Source of the DNA: Stenotrophomonas maltophilia
Lineage (GTDB): Bacteria > Pseudomonadota > Gammaproteobacteria > Xanthomonadales > Xanthomonadaceae
DNA: 64,000 bases
NCBI RefSeq assembly: GCF_006974125.1
Contig: NZ_CP037858.1
Location: forward strand, 2,976,001-3,040,000
Direction of reading: 5' to 3'
The notes beneath the pieces are model-generated. The model ran no database searches. It was given only the letters and a program-made list of their open reading frames with translations, and was not told where the DNA came from. Positions 9,703 to 18,938 of this stretch are shown here, piece by piece. Numbering within the stretch: the stretch's first letter is position 1; every line of letters begins with the position of its first letter. The position numbers and the translations under genes are program-made.

Positions 9703-9729
9703 GGGCAGGGGACCTGTGGTCTCCTGCCC
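9703..9729 (+). other. Hairpin between rplR and rpsE
   Basis: GGGCAGGGGAC (9703-9713) pairs with GTCTCCTGCCC (9719-9729), 11 bp with one G.T pair and a 5-nt loop, just 7 nt after the rplR stop. No T tract follows. It is possibly an RNA-processing or stability element in the polycistronic message. The remaining bases to rpsE hold nothing I recognise. Confidence 0.5.
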
Positions 9730-9856
9730 GCCTGCTCGCCCGCCTGAGTGAGGCGGGACGGCGCCACTCTTCTGCAGTGGCCCACCGGAACAACGCATCA
9801 CTTCACAACCATAAGCGGCCCCGAGCCGTACATACCCAAACAACCAAGGAATCAAC

Positions 9857-10399
9857 ATGGCAGAAGAGCGTCAGCAGCGGGGTCGCGATCGCGACCGTAA
9901 CCGCGAAGAGAAGATCGACGACGGCATGATCGAAAAGCTGGTCGCGGTCAACCGCGTCAGCAAGACCGTCAAGGGTGGCCGCCAGTTCACCTTCACCGCC
10001 CTGACCGTTGTCGGCGACGGCGAAGGCAAGGTCGGTTTCGGCTATGGCAAGGCCCGCGAAGTGCCGGTCGCCATCCAGAAGTCGATGGAACAGGCCCGCA
10101 AGAACCTGGTCAGCGTTGACCTGAACAACGGCACCCTGTGGCACACCATCAAGGATGGTCACGGCGCAGCCCGCGTGTTCATGCAGCCGGCTTCCGAAGG
10201 TACCGGCGTCATCGCCGGCGGTGCCATGCGCGCCGTGCTGGAAGCGGTTGGCGTGAAGAACGTGCTGGCCAAGGCCACCGGTTCGCGCAACCCGATCAAC
10301 CTGGTGCGTGCCACCGTGAAGGGCCTGTCTGCTGCGCAGTCGCCGGCTCGCATCGCGGCCAAGCGCGGCAAGAAGGTGGAGGAACTCAACCATGGCTAA
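9857..10399 (+). CDS. rpsE: 30S ribosomal protein S5
   Basis: S5 (uS5) controls decoding accuracy and lies at the mRNA entry tunnel with S3 and S4. The 180-residue protein has the N-terminal double-stranded RNA-binding-like domain ([20 protein letters not shown]) and C-terminal S5 domain with [18 protein letters not shown]. Its start follows a highly charged leader [18 protein letters not shown]. The 3' end overlaps rpmD by 8 nt. Confidence 0.98.
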
Positions 10400-10583
10400 T
10401 GAGTCCAACAAGACTGTGAAGGTGCGCCTGGTGCGTGGCCTGCGTGGTACCCAGTCGCGTCACCGCCTGTCGGTGCGTGCCCTGGGCCTGAACAAGCTCA
10501 ACGATGTGCGTGAACTGAAGGACAGCCCGCAGGTTCGCGGTCTGATCAACACCGTTCACTACCTCGTCAAGGTTGAGGAGTAA
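10392..10583 (+). CDS. rpmD: 50S ribosomal protein L30
   Basis: L30 (uL30) is a small 50S protein absent from some bacteria. The 63-residue protein contains [20 protein letters not shown] and [20 protein letters not shown], matching the family. It starts 8 nt inside rpsE, so translation is likely coupled, and ends 6 nt before rplO. Confidence 0.97.
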
Positions 10584-10589
10584 TCGATC

Positions 10590-11033
10590 ATGACTCTGCG
10601 TCTCAATGAACTGAGCCCGGCACCGGGCGCCCGCACCGAGCGCACCCGCGTCGGTCGCGGTATCGGCTCTGGCCTGGGCAAGACTGCCGGCCGCGGCCAC
10701 AAGGGTTCGTTCGCCCGCAAGGGTGGCGGCAAGATCAAGGCTGGCTTCGAAGGCGGCCAGACCCCCATGCAGCGTCGTCTGCCGAAGATCGGCTTCCGTT
10801 CGCCGATCGCCAAGGACACCGCTGAAGTGCTGCTGTACGCGCTGGACAAGCTGCCGGCCGGTGAGATCGACTTCGCCGCCCTGCGTGCTGCCAAGCTGGT
10901 CCCGAGCACTGCCAAGAAGGCCAAGGTCGTCGTCAAGGGCGAAGTGACCAAGGCGTTCACCCTGAAGGGTATTGCTGCCACGGCTGGTGCCAAGGCCGCG
11001 ATCGAAGCTGCCGGCGGCAGCGTAACGGAGTAA
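10590..11033 (+). CDS. rplO: 50S ribosomal protein L15
   Basis: L15 (uL15) is a late-assembly protein running through domain II of 23S rRNA. The 147-residue protein has the glycine/lysine-rich N-terminal extension ([20 protein letters not shown]) and the family segment [13 protein letters not shown]. secY starts 7 nt downstream. Confidence 0.98.
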   Translation: MTLRLNELSPAPGARTERTRVGRGIGSGLGKTAGRGHKGSFARKGGGKIKAGFEGGQTPMQRRLPKIGFRSPIAKDTAEVLLYALDKLPAGEIDFAALRAAKLVPSTAKKAKVVVKGEVTKAFTLKGIAATAGAKAAIEAAGGSVTE

Positions 11034-11040
11034 GAAAATC

Positions 11041-12408
11041 ATGGCGCAAGCTGGCATCGGTAACCTCGCGGGCGGAATGGGCAAGTTCACTGAACTTCGC
11101 CAACGTTTGCTGTTCGTCGTCGGGGCTTTGATCGTCTATCGCATCGGCTGCTACGTGCCGGTGCCGGGCGTCAATCCCGATGCCATGCTTGCCATGATGC
11201 AACAGCAGGGCGGCGGCATCGTGGACATGTTCAACATGTTCTCGGGCGGCGCCCTGCACCGTTTCAGCATCTTCGCGCTGAACGTGATGCCGTACATCTC
11301 GGCATCGATCGTGATGCAGCTGGCCGTGCACATCTTCCCCGCCCTGAAGGCGATGCAGAAGGAAGGTGAGTCCGGCCGCCGCAAGATCACCCAGTATTCG
11401 CGCATCGGCGCCGTGCTGCTGGCAGTGGTGCAGGGCGGCTCGATCGCACTGGCCCTGCAGGGCCAGGTCTCGCCGTCGGGCGCTCCGGTGGTGTATGCGC
11501 CGGGCATGGGCTTCGTGCTCACCGCCGTGGTCGCGCTGACCGCCGGCACCATGTTCCTGATGTGGGTCGGTGAGCAGGTCACCGAGCGCGGCATCGGCAA
11601 CGGCGTGTCGCTGATCATCTTTGCCGGTATCGTCGCCGGCCTGCCGGGTGCGGTCATCCACACCTTCGACGCCTACCGCGACGGCAACATCCAGTTCATC
11701 CAGCTGCTGCTGATCGCCATTGTCGTGCTCGCCTTCACCTTCTTCGTGGTGTTCGTCGAGCGCGGCCAGCGCCGGATCACGGTGAACTACGCGCGCCGCC
11801 AGGGCGGTCGCAACGCGTACATGAACCAGACCTCGTTCCTGCCGCTGAAGCTCAACATGGCCGGCGTCATCCCGGCGATCTTCGCCTCGAGCCTGCTGGC
11901 CTTCCCGGCCACCCTGGCCATGTGGTCCGGCCAGGCTGCCAACCAGAGCAGCATGGGCCAGATCCTGCAGAAGGTCGCCAATGCCCTGGGCCCGGGCGAG
12001 CCGCTGCACATGATCGTCTTCGCCGCGCTGATCACCGGTTTCGCGTTCTTCTATACCGCGCTGGTGTTCAACTCGCAGGAAACCGCCGACAACCTGAAGA
12101 AGTCGGGCGCGCTGATTCCGGGCATCCGTCCGGGCAAGGCAACCGCCGACTACATCGACGGCGTGCTGACCCGCCTGACCGCAGCCGGCTCGGCCTACCT
12201 GGTGATCGTCTGCCTGCTGCCGGAACTGATGCGCACGCAGCTGAACGCCTCGTTCTACTTCGGCGGTACTTCGCTGCTGATCGTGGTGGTGGTGGTGATG
12301 GACTTCATCGCCCAGGTGCAGGCGCACCTGATGTCCCACCAGTACGAGAGCCTGCTGAAGAAGGCCAACCTGAAGGGCGGCAACCGCGGCGGTTTTGCCC
12401 GCGGCTGA
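11041..12408 (+). CDS. secY: SecY preprotein translocase channel subunit
   Basis: SecY forms the protein-conducting channel of the SecYEG translocon in the inner membrane. The 455-residue protein has about ten hydrophobic segments. It begins with the conserved cytoplasmic region [20 protein letters not shown], here with G in place of the more common N near the start, and carries the large cytoplasmic loop [15 protein letters not shown] around residues 240-255. It is the last gene of the spc block. rpmJ, which follows secY in many bacteria, is not present, and the next 347 nt contain the alpha-operon promoter and leader. Confidence 0.98.
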   Translation: MAQAGIGNLAGGMGKFTELRQRLLFVVGALIVYRIGCYVPVPGVNPDAMLAMMQQQGGGIVDMFNMFSGGALHRFSIFALNVMPYISASIVMQLAVHIFPALKAMQKEGESGRRKITQYSRIGAVLLAVVQGGSIALALQGQVSPSGAPVVYAPGMGFVLTAVVALTAGTMFLMWVGEQVTERGIGNGVSLIIFAGIVAGLPGAVIHTFDAYRDGNIQFIQLLLIAIVVLAFTFFVVFVERGQRRITVNYARRQGGRNAYMNQTSFLPLKLNMAGVIPAIFASSLLAFPATLAMWSGQAANQSSMGQILQKVANALGPGEPLHMIVFAALITGFAFFYTALVFNSQETADNLKKSGALIPGIRPGKATADYIDGVLTRLTAAGSAYLVIVCLLPELMRTQLNASFYFGGTSLLIVVVVVMDFIAQVQAHLMSHQYESLLKKANLKGGNRGGFARG

Positions 12409-12423
12409 TTGGCCTGTTATACT
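12395..12423 (+). promoter_or_regulatory. Predicted promoter of the alpha block (rpsM-rplQ)
   Basis: TTGCCC (12395-12400) and TATACT (12418-12423) are spaced by 17 bp and overlap the last codons of secY. Transcription would begin near 12430, leaving a leader of about 325 nt before rpsM. The leader carries GC-rich inverted repeats, including TGAAACC (12620-12626) with GGTTTCA (12630-12636). In E. coli S4 represses the alpha operon through its leader; no recognisable E. coli-like pseudoknot could be confirmed by eye. No gene was found in 12409-12755. Confidence 0.65.
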
Positions 12424-12755
12424 TTCGTCTTCCTGACGTGATGGTCCCTCCGCTTCGCGGACTCCGGCCACACAAACGAAGGGCGGCCCCCGCAGCGGTT
12501 CCGGGTGGGGGTGTGATGAGGTGGTCCCGCGCTGGAGTAGCGCGGGCGGCCCCGGGGGAAACCCCAGGTCCAACCCCATCCGGCGCCGGAGCCTGGGCAC
12601 ACTCCCCAGGCCGGGTTCATGAAACCAATGGTTTCACGGGCTTCCATGTAAACCGGAACCTTGTTAGTATCGCTAGTTCACTTTTTTGATCCATCCTGCC
12701 GGATTGGCGTGCCCGAGGCGCGCTGTCGGCCATCACTCAGCTGGAGAACCGCGTC

Positions 12756-13112
12756 ATGGCGCGTATTGCAGGCGTCAACCTGCCAGCCCAGAAGCACGTC
12801 TGGGTCGGGTTGCAAAGCATTTACGGCATCGGCCGTACCCGTTCGAAGAAGGTCTGCGAAGTCGCAGGCGTTGCTTCGACCACCAAGATCCGCGATCTGT
12901 CGGAGCCGGAAATCGAGCGCCTGCGCGCCGAAGTCGGCAAGTACATCGTGGAAGGCGATCTGCGCCGTGAGATCGGCATCGCGATCAAGCGCCTGATGGA
13001 CCTGGGCTGCTACCGCGGCCTGCGTCACCGTCGTGGCCTCCCGCTGCGTGGCCAGCGCACCCGTACCAACGCCCGCACCCGCAAGGGTCCGCGCAAGGCG
13101 ATCAAGAAGTAA
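12756..13112 (+). CDS. rpsM: 30S ribosomal protein S13
   Basis: S13 (uS13) is in the 30S head and forms bridges with the 50S and contacts P-site tRNA. The 118-residue protein starts [20 protein letters not shown]; the basic C-terminus [19 protein letters not shown] is conserved. GGAGA precedes the start at suitable spacing. It is the first gene of the alpha block, with rpsK 11 nt downstream. Confidence 0.98.
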   Translation: MARIAGVNLPAQKHVWVGLQSIYGIGRTRSKKVCEVAGVASTTKIRDLSEPEIERLRAEVGKYIVEGDLRREIGIAIKRLMDLGCYRGLRHRRGLPLRGQRTRTNARTRKGPRKAIKK

Positions 13113-13123
13113 GGGACTGAGAA

Positions 13124-13513
13124 ATGGCTAAGCCCGCTGCTAAGACCAAGAAGAAGATCAAGCGCGTCGTCACCGACGGCGTTGCCCACGTCCACGCTTC
13201 GTTCAACAACACCATCGTCACCATCACCGACCGCCAGGGCAACGCTCTGTCGTGGGCGACCTCCGGTGGCGCTGGCTTCCGCGGTTCGCGCAAGTCGACC
13301 CCGTTCGCTGCCCAGGTGGCTGCTGAAAAGGCCGGTCGTGCTGCGCTGGACTACGGCGTGAAGTCGCTGGAAGTCCGCATCAAGGGCCCGGGTCCGGGCC
13401 GTGAGTCGGCCGTGCGTTCGTTGAACAACGTCGGCTACAAGATCACCAACATCATCGACGTGACGCCTATCCCGCACAACGGGTGCCGTCCGCCGAAGAA
13501 GCGTCGCGTCTAA
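13124..13513 (+). CDS. rpsK: 30S ribosomal protein S11
   Basis: S11 (uS11) lies on the 30S platform by the mRNA exit. The 129-residue protein has a lysine-rich N-terminus ([16 protein letters not shown]), the block [19 protein letters not shown] and the C-terminus [13 protein letters not shown]. The order S13-S11-S4-alpha-L17 is canonical. Confidence 0.98.
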   Translation: MAKPAAKTKKKIKRVVTDGVAHVHASFNNTIVTITDRQGNALSWATSGGAGFRGSRKSTPFAAQVAAEKAGRAALDYGVKSLEVRIKGPGPGRESAVRSLNNVGYKITNIIDVTPIPHNGCRPPKKRRV

Positions 13514-13528
13514 AGGGAGCGATAAGAA

Positions 13529-14158
13529 ATGGCTCGTTATATCGGTCCTACCTGTAAGCTCGCCCGTCGCGAAGGCGCCGACCTGTCCCTGAAGAGCCCG
13601 GCGCGTGCGCTGGACTCCAAGTGCAAGCTGGAGCAGAAGCCCGGCCAGCACGGCGCCACTGCCCGCAAGGGCAAGCTGTCCGACTACGCCACCCAGCTGC
13701 GTGAAAAGCAGAAGGTCAAGCGTATCTACGGCCTGCTGGAGCGTCAGTTCCGCAACTACTACAAGAAGGCCTCGACCAAGAAGGGCAACACCGGCGAGAA
13801 CCTGCTTCAGCTGCTGGAAACCCGCCTGGACAACGTCGTCTACCGCATGGGCTTCGCCGTGACCCGTCCGGCTGCCCGTCAGCTGGTGTCGCACCGCGGC
13901 GTCACCGTGAATGGCAAGTCGGTCAACCTGGCTTCGTACCAGGTCAAGGCTGGCGACGCCATCGCCCTGTCTGAAAAGGCTGCCAAGCAGCTGCGCGTCC
14001 AGGAAGCCCTGACCGTCGCCGCCCAGCATGACCTGAGCCCGTCGTGGGTTGAAGTGGATTCCGGCAAGTTCACCGGCATCTTCAAGGCTGTTCCGGATCG
14101 TTCGGATCTGCCTGCGGACATCAACGAAGCGCTGATCGTCGAGCTGTATTCGAAGTAA
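13529..14158 (+). CDS. rpsD: 30S ribosomal protein S4
   Basis: S4 (uS4) nucleates 30S assembly and in E. coli is the translational repressor of the alpha operon. The 209-residue protein has the S4 RNA-binding domain ([20 protein letters not shown]) and no paired zinc-binding cysteines at the N-terminus. rpoA begins 55 nt downstream after a strong hairpin. Confidence 0.98.
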   Translation: MARYIGPTCKLARREGADLSLKSPARALDSKCKLEQKPGQHGATARKGKLSDYATQLREKQKVKRIYGLLERQFRNYYKKASTKKGNTGENLLQLLETRLDNVVYRMGFAVTRPAARQLVSHRGVTVNGKSVNLASYQVKAGDAIALSEKAAKQLRVQEALTVAAQHDLSPSWVEVDSGKFTGIFKAVPDRSDLPADINEALIVELYSK

Positions 14159-14172
14159 TTCACATTGGAGAG

Positions 14173-14192
14173 CCCCCGGCGACGGCCGGGGG
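14173..14192 (+). other. GC-rich hairpin between rpsD and rpoA
   Basis: CCCCCGGC (14173-14180) pairs perfectly with GCCGGGGG (14185-14192) around a GACG loop. The following bases are TTCACTAGGAGA, which include the rpoA ribosome binding site, so it is not a complete intrinsic terminator. It could stabilise upstream message or set the ratio of RpoA to ribosomal proteins. Confidence 0.55.
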
Positions 14193-14213
14193 TTCACTAG
14201 GAGAACCCGCAAC

Positions 14214-15212
14214 ATGACGGTTACCGCCAACCAGGTTCTGCGTCCTCGCGGTCCGCAGATCGAACGCCTTACCGACACCCGTGCAAAGGTCGTTATCGAA
14301 CCTTTGGAGCGGGGTTATGGGCATACACTGGGTAATGCCCTGCGTCGCGTGCTGCTGTCGTCCATCCCGGGCTTCGCCATCACGGAAGTCGAAATCGACG
14401 GCGTGTTGCATGAGTACACCACGGTCGAAGGTCTGCAGGAGGACGTGCTCGAAGTCCTGCTGAACCTCAAGGACGTGGCCATCCGTATGCACTCCGGCGA
14501 CAGCGCCACCCTGTCCCTGTCCAAGCAGGGCCCGGGCGTTGTCACCGCTGCCGACATCAAGGTCGACCACAATGTGGAGATCCTGAACGGCGACCATGTT
14601 ATCTGCCACCTGACCAAGGACACGGCAATCAACATGCGTCTGAAGATCGAACGTGGTTTCGGCTACCAGCCGGCTGCCGCGCGTCGTCGTCCGGACGAAG
14701 AAACCCGTGCCATCGGCCGCCTGGTCCTGGATGCCTCGTTCTCGCCGGTCCGCCGCGTCGCCTATGCCGTGGAAGCGGCCCGCGTCGAGCAGCGTACCGA
14801 CCTGGACAAGCTGGTCATCGATATCGAGACCAACGGCACCATCGATGCCGAGGAAGCCGTGCGCACCGCCGCCGACATCCTCAGCGACCAGCTGTCGGTG
14901 TTCGGTGACTTCACCCACCGCGACCGCGGTGCGGCGAAGCCGGCCAACAACGGCGTGGATCCGGTGCTGCTGCGCCCGATCGACGATCTGGAGCTGACCG
15001 TGCGTTCGGCCAACTGCCTGAAGGCTGAAAGCATCTACTACATCGGCGATCTGATCCAGAAGACCGAAGTGGAGCTGCTGAAGACCCCGAACCTGGGCAA
15101 GAAGTCGCTCACCGAGATCAAGGAAGTGCTGGCTCAGCGCGGCCTGTCGCTCGGCATGAAGCTGGAGAACTGGCCGCCGGCCGGCGTCGCCAGCCACGGC
15201 ATGCTGGGCTGA
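14214..15212 (+). CDS. rpoA: RNA polymerase alpha subunit
   Basis: The alpha subunit dimerises to start RNA polymerase assembly and its C-terminal domain binds UP elements and activators. The 332-residue protein shows the N-terminal assembly domain ([20 protein letters not shown], near residues 28-47), a linker, and the C-terminal domain with [20 protein letters not shown] and the helix-hairpin-helix region. AGGAGAA precedes the ATG. Confidence 0.98.
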   Translation: MTVTANQVLRPRGPQIERLTDTRAKVVIEPLERGYGHTLGNALRRVLLSSIPGFAITEVEIDGVLHEYTTVEGLQEDVLEVLLNLKDVAIRMHSGDSATLSLSKQGPGVVTAADIKVDHNVEILNGDHVICHLTKDTAINMRLKIERGFGYQPAAARRRPDEETRAIGRLVLDASFSPVRRVAYAVEAARVEQRTDLDKLVIDIETNGTIDAEEAVRTAADILSDQLSVFGDFTHRDRGAAKPANNGVDPVLLRPIDDLELTVRSANCLKAESIYYIGDLIQKTEVELLKTPNLGKKSLTEIKEVLAQRGLSLGMKLENWPPAGVASHGMLG

Positions 15213-15229
15213 TATCGGTAATGCCTGGA

Positions 15230-15253
15230 GGCTCCACCGGCAACGGTGGAGCC
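15230..15253 (+). other. Hairpin between rpoA and rplQ
   Basis: GGCTCCACCG (15230-15239) pairs perfectly with CGGTGGAGCC (15244-15253) around a GCAA tetraloop, 17 nt after the rpoA stop. Only TT follows, so termination would be weak. The remaining ~150 nt to rplQ hold no gene. Confidence 0.55.
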
Positions 15254-15403
15254 TTCAACGCAACACAACACGCCACGACGAACCCCAGGTTCGCGCGGCA
15301 GGTCGTCCAGGACGGGCGGCCAGGACCATCCGCAGTCCACGCAGCAACGCCAGGATGGCGACAACGATCCACACAGCCCCATCATTAACCAAGGAATATC
15401 ACC

Positions 15404-15787
15404 ATGCGTCACCAGAAGTCTGGCCGTAAGTTCAGCCGCACCAGCGCCCACCGCGAAGCGATGTTCAAGAACATGGCTGCCTCGCTGTTCAAGCACGAGC
15501 TGATCAAGACCACCCTGCCGAAGGCCAAGGAACTGCGCCGCGTTGCCGAGCCGCTGATCACCCTGGCCAAGGTCGACTCGGTCGCCAACCGCCGTCTGGC
15601 CTTCGCCCGCCTGCGCGACAACGAAGCCGTGGGCAACCTGTTCACCATCCTGGGCCCGCGCTACGCGAACCGTCCGGGCGGCTACCTGCGCCTGCTGAAG
15701 TGCGGCTTCCGCGCCGGCGACAACGCGCCGATGGCCTACGTCGAGCTGGTTGACCGTCCGGTCGTGGCCGAGGAAGTGGCCGAGTAA
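15404..15787 (+). CDS. rplQ: 50S ribosomal protein L17
   Basis: L17 (bL17) is a bacteria-specific 50S protein near the tunnel exit. The 127-residue protein starts [20 protein letters not shown] and has [27 protein letters not shown] precedes it. It is the last gene of the ribosomal cluster and is followed by a good intrinsic terminator at 15814. Confidence 0.98.
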   Translation: MRHQKSGRKFSRTSAHREAMFKNMAASLFKHELIKTTLPKAKELRRVAEPLITLAKVDSVANRRLAFARLRDNEAVGNLFTILGPRYANRPGGYLRLLKCGFRAGDNAPMAYVELVDRPVVAEEVAE

Positions 15788-15813
15788 TCGGACCGCTCCA
15801 ACGCGACACAGCG

Positions 15814-15838
15814 AAAGCCCGGCCTCTGCCGGGCTTTT
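15814..15838 (+). terminator. Intrinsic terminator of the ribosomal cluster
   Basis: AAAGCCCGGC (15814-15823) pairs with GCCGGGCTTT (15828-15837) around a CTCT loop, ending in TTTT at 15835-15838. It lies 26 nt after the rplQ stop. Confidence 0.85.
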
Positions 15839-15846
15839 GCGTTCTG

Positions 15847-15911
15847 GTAGCGCCGGGCCATGCCCGGCGTTTCCGTTTCTGCTGCGCCCGCCGGGCATGG
15901 CCCGGCGCTAC
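15847..15911. repeat. SMAG (GTAG-headed REP) inverted pair
   Basis: A GTAG tetranucleotide at 15847 heads a palindrome with arms CGCCGGGC and GCCCGGCG (to 15869). A mirror copy ends in CTAC at 15911 (15889-15911, minus orientation). Paired GTAG elements are the usual arrangement of the SMAG family described in S. maltophilia. It is the first such element after the repeat-free ribosomal cluster. Confidence 0.85.
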
Positions 15912-16019
15912 CCGCAGCAGGCTCTGACCCACACCGTTCCGACAGGCGTCACCTGTGGCGGTTCGAATGGCGCGCGCTCTCGGTTACGCTTGGCGTCTTG
16001 ATCCATTCGAGCGTTGACG

Positions 16020-16526
16020 ATGAATCCACTGCGCTGGCCCTTCCGCGCCCAGTTCTTCCTGGGCTTCCTGATCTGCGCAGGCCTGCTTGGCTACGCCATC
16101 TTCCTGCAGCTGAAGATGGGCCTGGAACCGTGTCCGTTGTGCATCTTCCAGCGCCTGGCGTTCGCTGCGCTGGGCCTGCTGTTCCTGATCGGTGCGCTGC
16201 ACGGACCGTCCAACCGCCCCGGCCGGGCGACCTATGGCGTTCTGGCCTTCATCGCCGCGGCAGTAGGCGTCGGCATCGCCGCGCGCCACGTCTACGTGCA
16301 GATGCTGCCGCCAGAAATGGGTTCCACCTGTGGCCCGCCGCTGGCCTTCCTGAGCGAGACCATGGGGCCGCTGGAAGTGTTCCGCACGGTGCTGACCGGT
16401 ACCGGCAACTGCGGCAACATCGACTGGACCTTCCTGGGCCTGACCATGCCGATGTGGTCGGGTGTGTGGTTCGTGCTGCTGGCGCTGTGGGCGCTGGTGG
16501 TGTCGCTGCGCAAGGTCAAGCGCTGA
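16020..16526 (+). CDS. dsbB: Disulfide bond formation protein B
   Basis: DsbB is the inner-membrane quinone reductase that reoxidises periplasmic DsbA. The 168-residue protein has four hydrophobic segments. The first periplasmic cysteine pair is CPLC at residues 38-41, and the second pair lies in the later loop (GSTCGPP and GTGNCGN). I chose ATG 16020 (MNPLRWPF); the in-frame TTG at 16014 is less likely. It is a monocistronic-looking gene bordered by SMAG pairs on both sides, and the length is normal for the family. Confidence 0.93.
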   Translation: MNPLRWPFRAQFFLGFLICAGLLGYAIFLQLKMGLEPCPLCIFQRLAFAALGLLFLIGALHGPSNRPGRATYGVLAFIAAAVGVGIAARHVYVQMLPPEMGSTCGPPLAFLSETMGPLEVFRTVLTGTGNCGNIDWTFLGLTMPMWSGVWFVLLALWALVVSLRKVKR

Positions 16527-16532
16527 AGCAGG

Positions 16533-16589
16533 GGAGTGCCGGCCGCTGGCCGGCACACCGTGAGGATGCCGGCCAGTGGCCGGCACTAC
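16533..16589. repeat. SMAG inverted pair after dsbB
   Basis: The left palindrome has arms TGCCGGCC and GGCCGGCA (16537-16555) with GGAG instead of GTAG as its head. The right copy (16567-16589) has the full CTAC end. The right copy stops one base before the stop codon of the minus-strand receptor gene, so the pair fills the space between convergent genes. Confidence 0.8.
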
Positions 16590-16590
16590 C

Positions 16591-18717
16591 TCAGAAATCC
16601 TGCTGCAGGCTCAGGTAAGCGCCACGGCGCGGCCCCCACTGCGGCGCGAACACGCCAACACCGCCACCGTCGCGCAGCTGGTAGCTGCGGTCCAGCGCGT
16701 TGATCACCGCCAGCTGCACGTGCAGCGGATGCCCACTGTCGGCGTTGAAGTCGTGCCCGGCGCTGAGGTTCACCTGCAGGTACGACGGCAGCTCGCCGCC
16801 ATTGGGCACGCCTTCGATGTCCGAACGCAGGCCGCTGCCGAACACGTAGTTGGCGCCGATCCGGTTGTGCCCGGCGAAGGCGTAGCTGAGCCCACCGGAC
16901 GACGTCAGCTTCTGGTCGTGGTCGAGGTGGATCCAGTGGTTGGCCACATAGGCCAGCGCTTCCGGGTCGAGGTTGTACTGGCTGGTGATGACGTCGCTAC
17001 CGATGGCCTTGTTCAGCGCGGCGTTGAAGTAGGCACTGAACGGACCGTTGCTGTAATCGGCACTGAACTCCAGGCCACGGATGTGGCCACGGCGGTAGTT
17101 GAAGGTCGAATAGATATAGGCGGCGCCGAACTGGCCTTCGTCCTGCAGCCGCGCGACGCGACGATCGTACGCATCCAGGCCCAGGGTCAGGTGTTCGCCC
17201 AGTTGCTGCGAGACGCCGATGTCGTAGTAGTCGCTGCGTTCGGCCAGCGGTGTGTTGTTGCCGCCGCTGGGCTGCTGGTTGGTGGTGCCGTCGTACAGGG
17301 CGATGTCGCCGCTGGCGATCAGCTCGCTGGCCGGTGGCGTGAAGTAGCGCGAGTAGCCGGCATGCACGGTGGTGCTGTCGCTGGCATTCCAGACCACGCC
17401 CACGCGCGGGCTGAGCTGGCCCTCGGTGCGGCCGAAGGCCCTGTAGCGGTCGCCACGCAGGCCGTAGTTGACGGTCCAGTCGTCGCCGATCTTCCATTCG
17501 TCCTGTACGTACAGTGCCAGCGTGCTGGCATGGAAGGCGCTGCGGTCGGGGATCAACAGCGGTGTGGTGCTGGACTGCTGGCCGCCGTCATCAACCGGGA
17601 ACACCCAGCTGTTGCTGTTCGCCCGCGCGTTCTCGTAATTGCCGTACAGGCCATAGCGCAGCGTGTGGTCGTTGCCCAACGGCGTTGAGAAGTCGGCCTG
17701 CAGGGTGTTGGCGCGGTTGCTGCGCTGGACCTGCGAGGCGACGCCACTGAACACCAGGTCGCCGATGACATCCGGGTTGAACGCCACATCGCTGTAGCGC
17801 TGCCCGGCCGACAGCTGGTAGGCGGTGCTGCCGAGCGTGCCCTGCAGCACCAGCATGCCGAAGCGCGTGGTCTCGCGCTGGGTCTCATCCAGTTGGCTGG
17901 AGTCGAAGGTGGTGGTATCGAGATAGCCGAACTGCGGCGCCTGGCCCGGATTGACCGGAATCTGGAAGCGGTTGTTGGCGAAGCCGGCGAACACGCTCAG
18001 GCGGGTGTTCTCATTGACCAGGTAGGTGAGGTCGGCGAATGCCTTGCCCTGGTGGGTGTCGTCGTGTAACGGCTTGCGCGTGCTGGTGGGGTTCTCCAGG
18101 CCGACGTCGTTCTGGTCGTAGTTGCCGGTCAGGAACCAGCTCCAGCGCCCCTGGTTGCCCCACCAGGAGGCGTCCGGATTGACTTTGCCGAACGAGCCGG
18201 TGGTCAGCCCCGCGCTGCCGCCGTTGCCCAGTTCGGCACCGTTGCGGGTGGTGATGTCGACCACCGCGGCGGTGCGCTCGCCGAACTGCGCCGGCAGTGC
18301 GCCGTCCATCAGGCGGATGCTCTTGATGGTGCGCGCGTCCAGGGTCTGGCCGAAGCCGGAGATCGATTCCGGCAGCAGTACGCCGTTGATGCGGTACTGC
18401 AGATTGGCGTGGTCGCCGCGGACGTGCACGCCGCCGTAGGAATCCTGGACCACGCCCGGGGCCTGCAGCAGTACCTGGCTGAGCGGCGCGGAGGCGCCCA
18501 GTGGCTGCTTCTGGATGTCCTCGGCGGTGATCTGGTACTGGCTGCTGCCGATGTCCGGCGACAGCGTGTTGCGCGCCTGGTCGAGCTGGGCGTGGACGGT
18601 GACTGCGTCCAGGTCCTTGACGGACGAAGGGGTGTCGTCGGCTGCCGAGGCGAAGGCGGGCAGGCTGGCCAGGGCCAGGGCGAAGGTGATGCCGGTAGCG
18701 AGGGGCGAGGGCTTCAT
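16591..18717 (-). CDS. TonB-dependent outer membrane receptor
   Basis: This is a predicted outer-membrane active transporter of 708 residues. MKPSPLATGITFALALASLP starts a Sec signal peptide ending near ASA, followed by a plug domain (LSQVLLQAPGVVQDSYGGVH, then VRGDHANLQYRINGVLLP) and a beta-barrel ending in the aromatic residue of LSLQQDF. I placed the start at 18717, since an upstream ATG at 18759 would put 14 residues before the signal peptide. The substrate is not known. A palindrome TGTTACTCCGTAACA lies 53 nt upstream and suggests repression by a metal-responsive regulator; a zinc receptor would be one guess. The histidine-containing loop HDDTHQGK is compatible but proves nothing. Confidence 0.9.
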   Translation of the reverse strand: MKPSPLATGITFALALASLPAFASAADDTPSSVKDLDAVTVHAQLDQARNTLSPDIGSSQYQITAEDIQKQPLGASAPLSQVLLQAPGVVQDSYGGVHVRGDHANLQYRINGVLLPESISGFGQTLDARTIKSIRLMDGALPAQFGERTAAVVDITTRNGAELGNGGSAGLTTGSFGKVNPDASWWGNQGRWSWFLTGNYDQNDVGLENPTSTRKPLHDDTHQGKAFADLTYLVNENTRLSVFAGFANNRFQIPVNPGQAPQFGYLDTTTFDSSQLDETQRETTRFGMLVLQGTLGSTAYQLSAGQRYSDVAFNPDVIGDLVFSGVASQVQRSNRANTLQADFSTPLGNDHTLRYGLYGNYENARANSNSWVFPVDDGGQQSSTTPLLIPDRSAFHASTLALYVQDEWKIGDDWTVNYGLRGDRYRAFGRTEGQLSPRVGVVWNASDSTTVHAGYSRYFTPPASELIASGDIALYDGTTNQQPSGGNNTPLAERSDYYDIGVSQQLGEHLTLGLDAYDRRVARLQDEGQFGAAYIYSTFNYRRGHIRGLEFSADYSNGPFSAYFNAALNKAIGSDVITSQYNLDPEALAYVANHWIHLDHDQKLTSSGGLSYAFAGHNRIGANYVFGSGLRSDIEGVPNGGELPSYLQVNLSAGHDFNADSGHPLHVQLAVINALDRSYQLRDGGGVGVFAPQWGPRRGAYLSLQQDF

Positions 18718-18769
18718 GGTGGGAGAGGTGGCGGCTGGATGTGGAAGGGGCCGGTCCATGACGTAGAAG

Positions 18770-18784
18770 TGTTACTCCGTAACA
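18770..18784 (-). promoter_or_regulatory. 15-bp palindromic operator candidate upstream of the receptor
   Basis: TGTTACTCCGTAACA is a perfect palindrome (TGTTAC, 3-nt centre, GTAACA) 53 nt upstream of the receptor start and in the gap between it and the divergent DAHP synthase gene. Its form resembles Zur-type boxes (TGTTAT-centred palindromes), but that link is inference. No clear -35/-10 pair could be fixed around it. Confidence 0.5.
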
Positions 18785-18938
18785 AAGCATGCGCCTGTCC
18801 CGGGCGGCTGACCATGCAGGATCTGGCCGCTGGCGTCGGCCTTTCCCTGCCGTTCAGGCGAGCAGGCCGGCCGGATCGGCCCTTTGCGTCAGCGGCTGGC
18901 TCTGCGACCATGACCGCCCCCCATCCCGGAAGTCTGCA

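Noticed and set aside
1..15838. tRNA genes near tuf and the ribosomal operons
   Set aside because: No cloverleaf-like sequence with a TTCGA arm and CCA end was found; tuf is followed directly by the S10 block.
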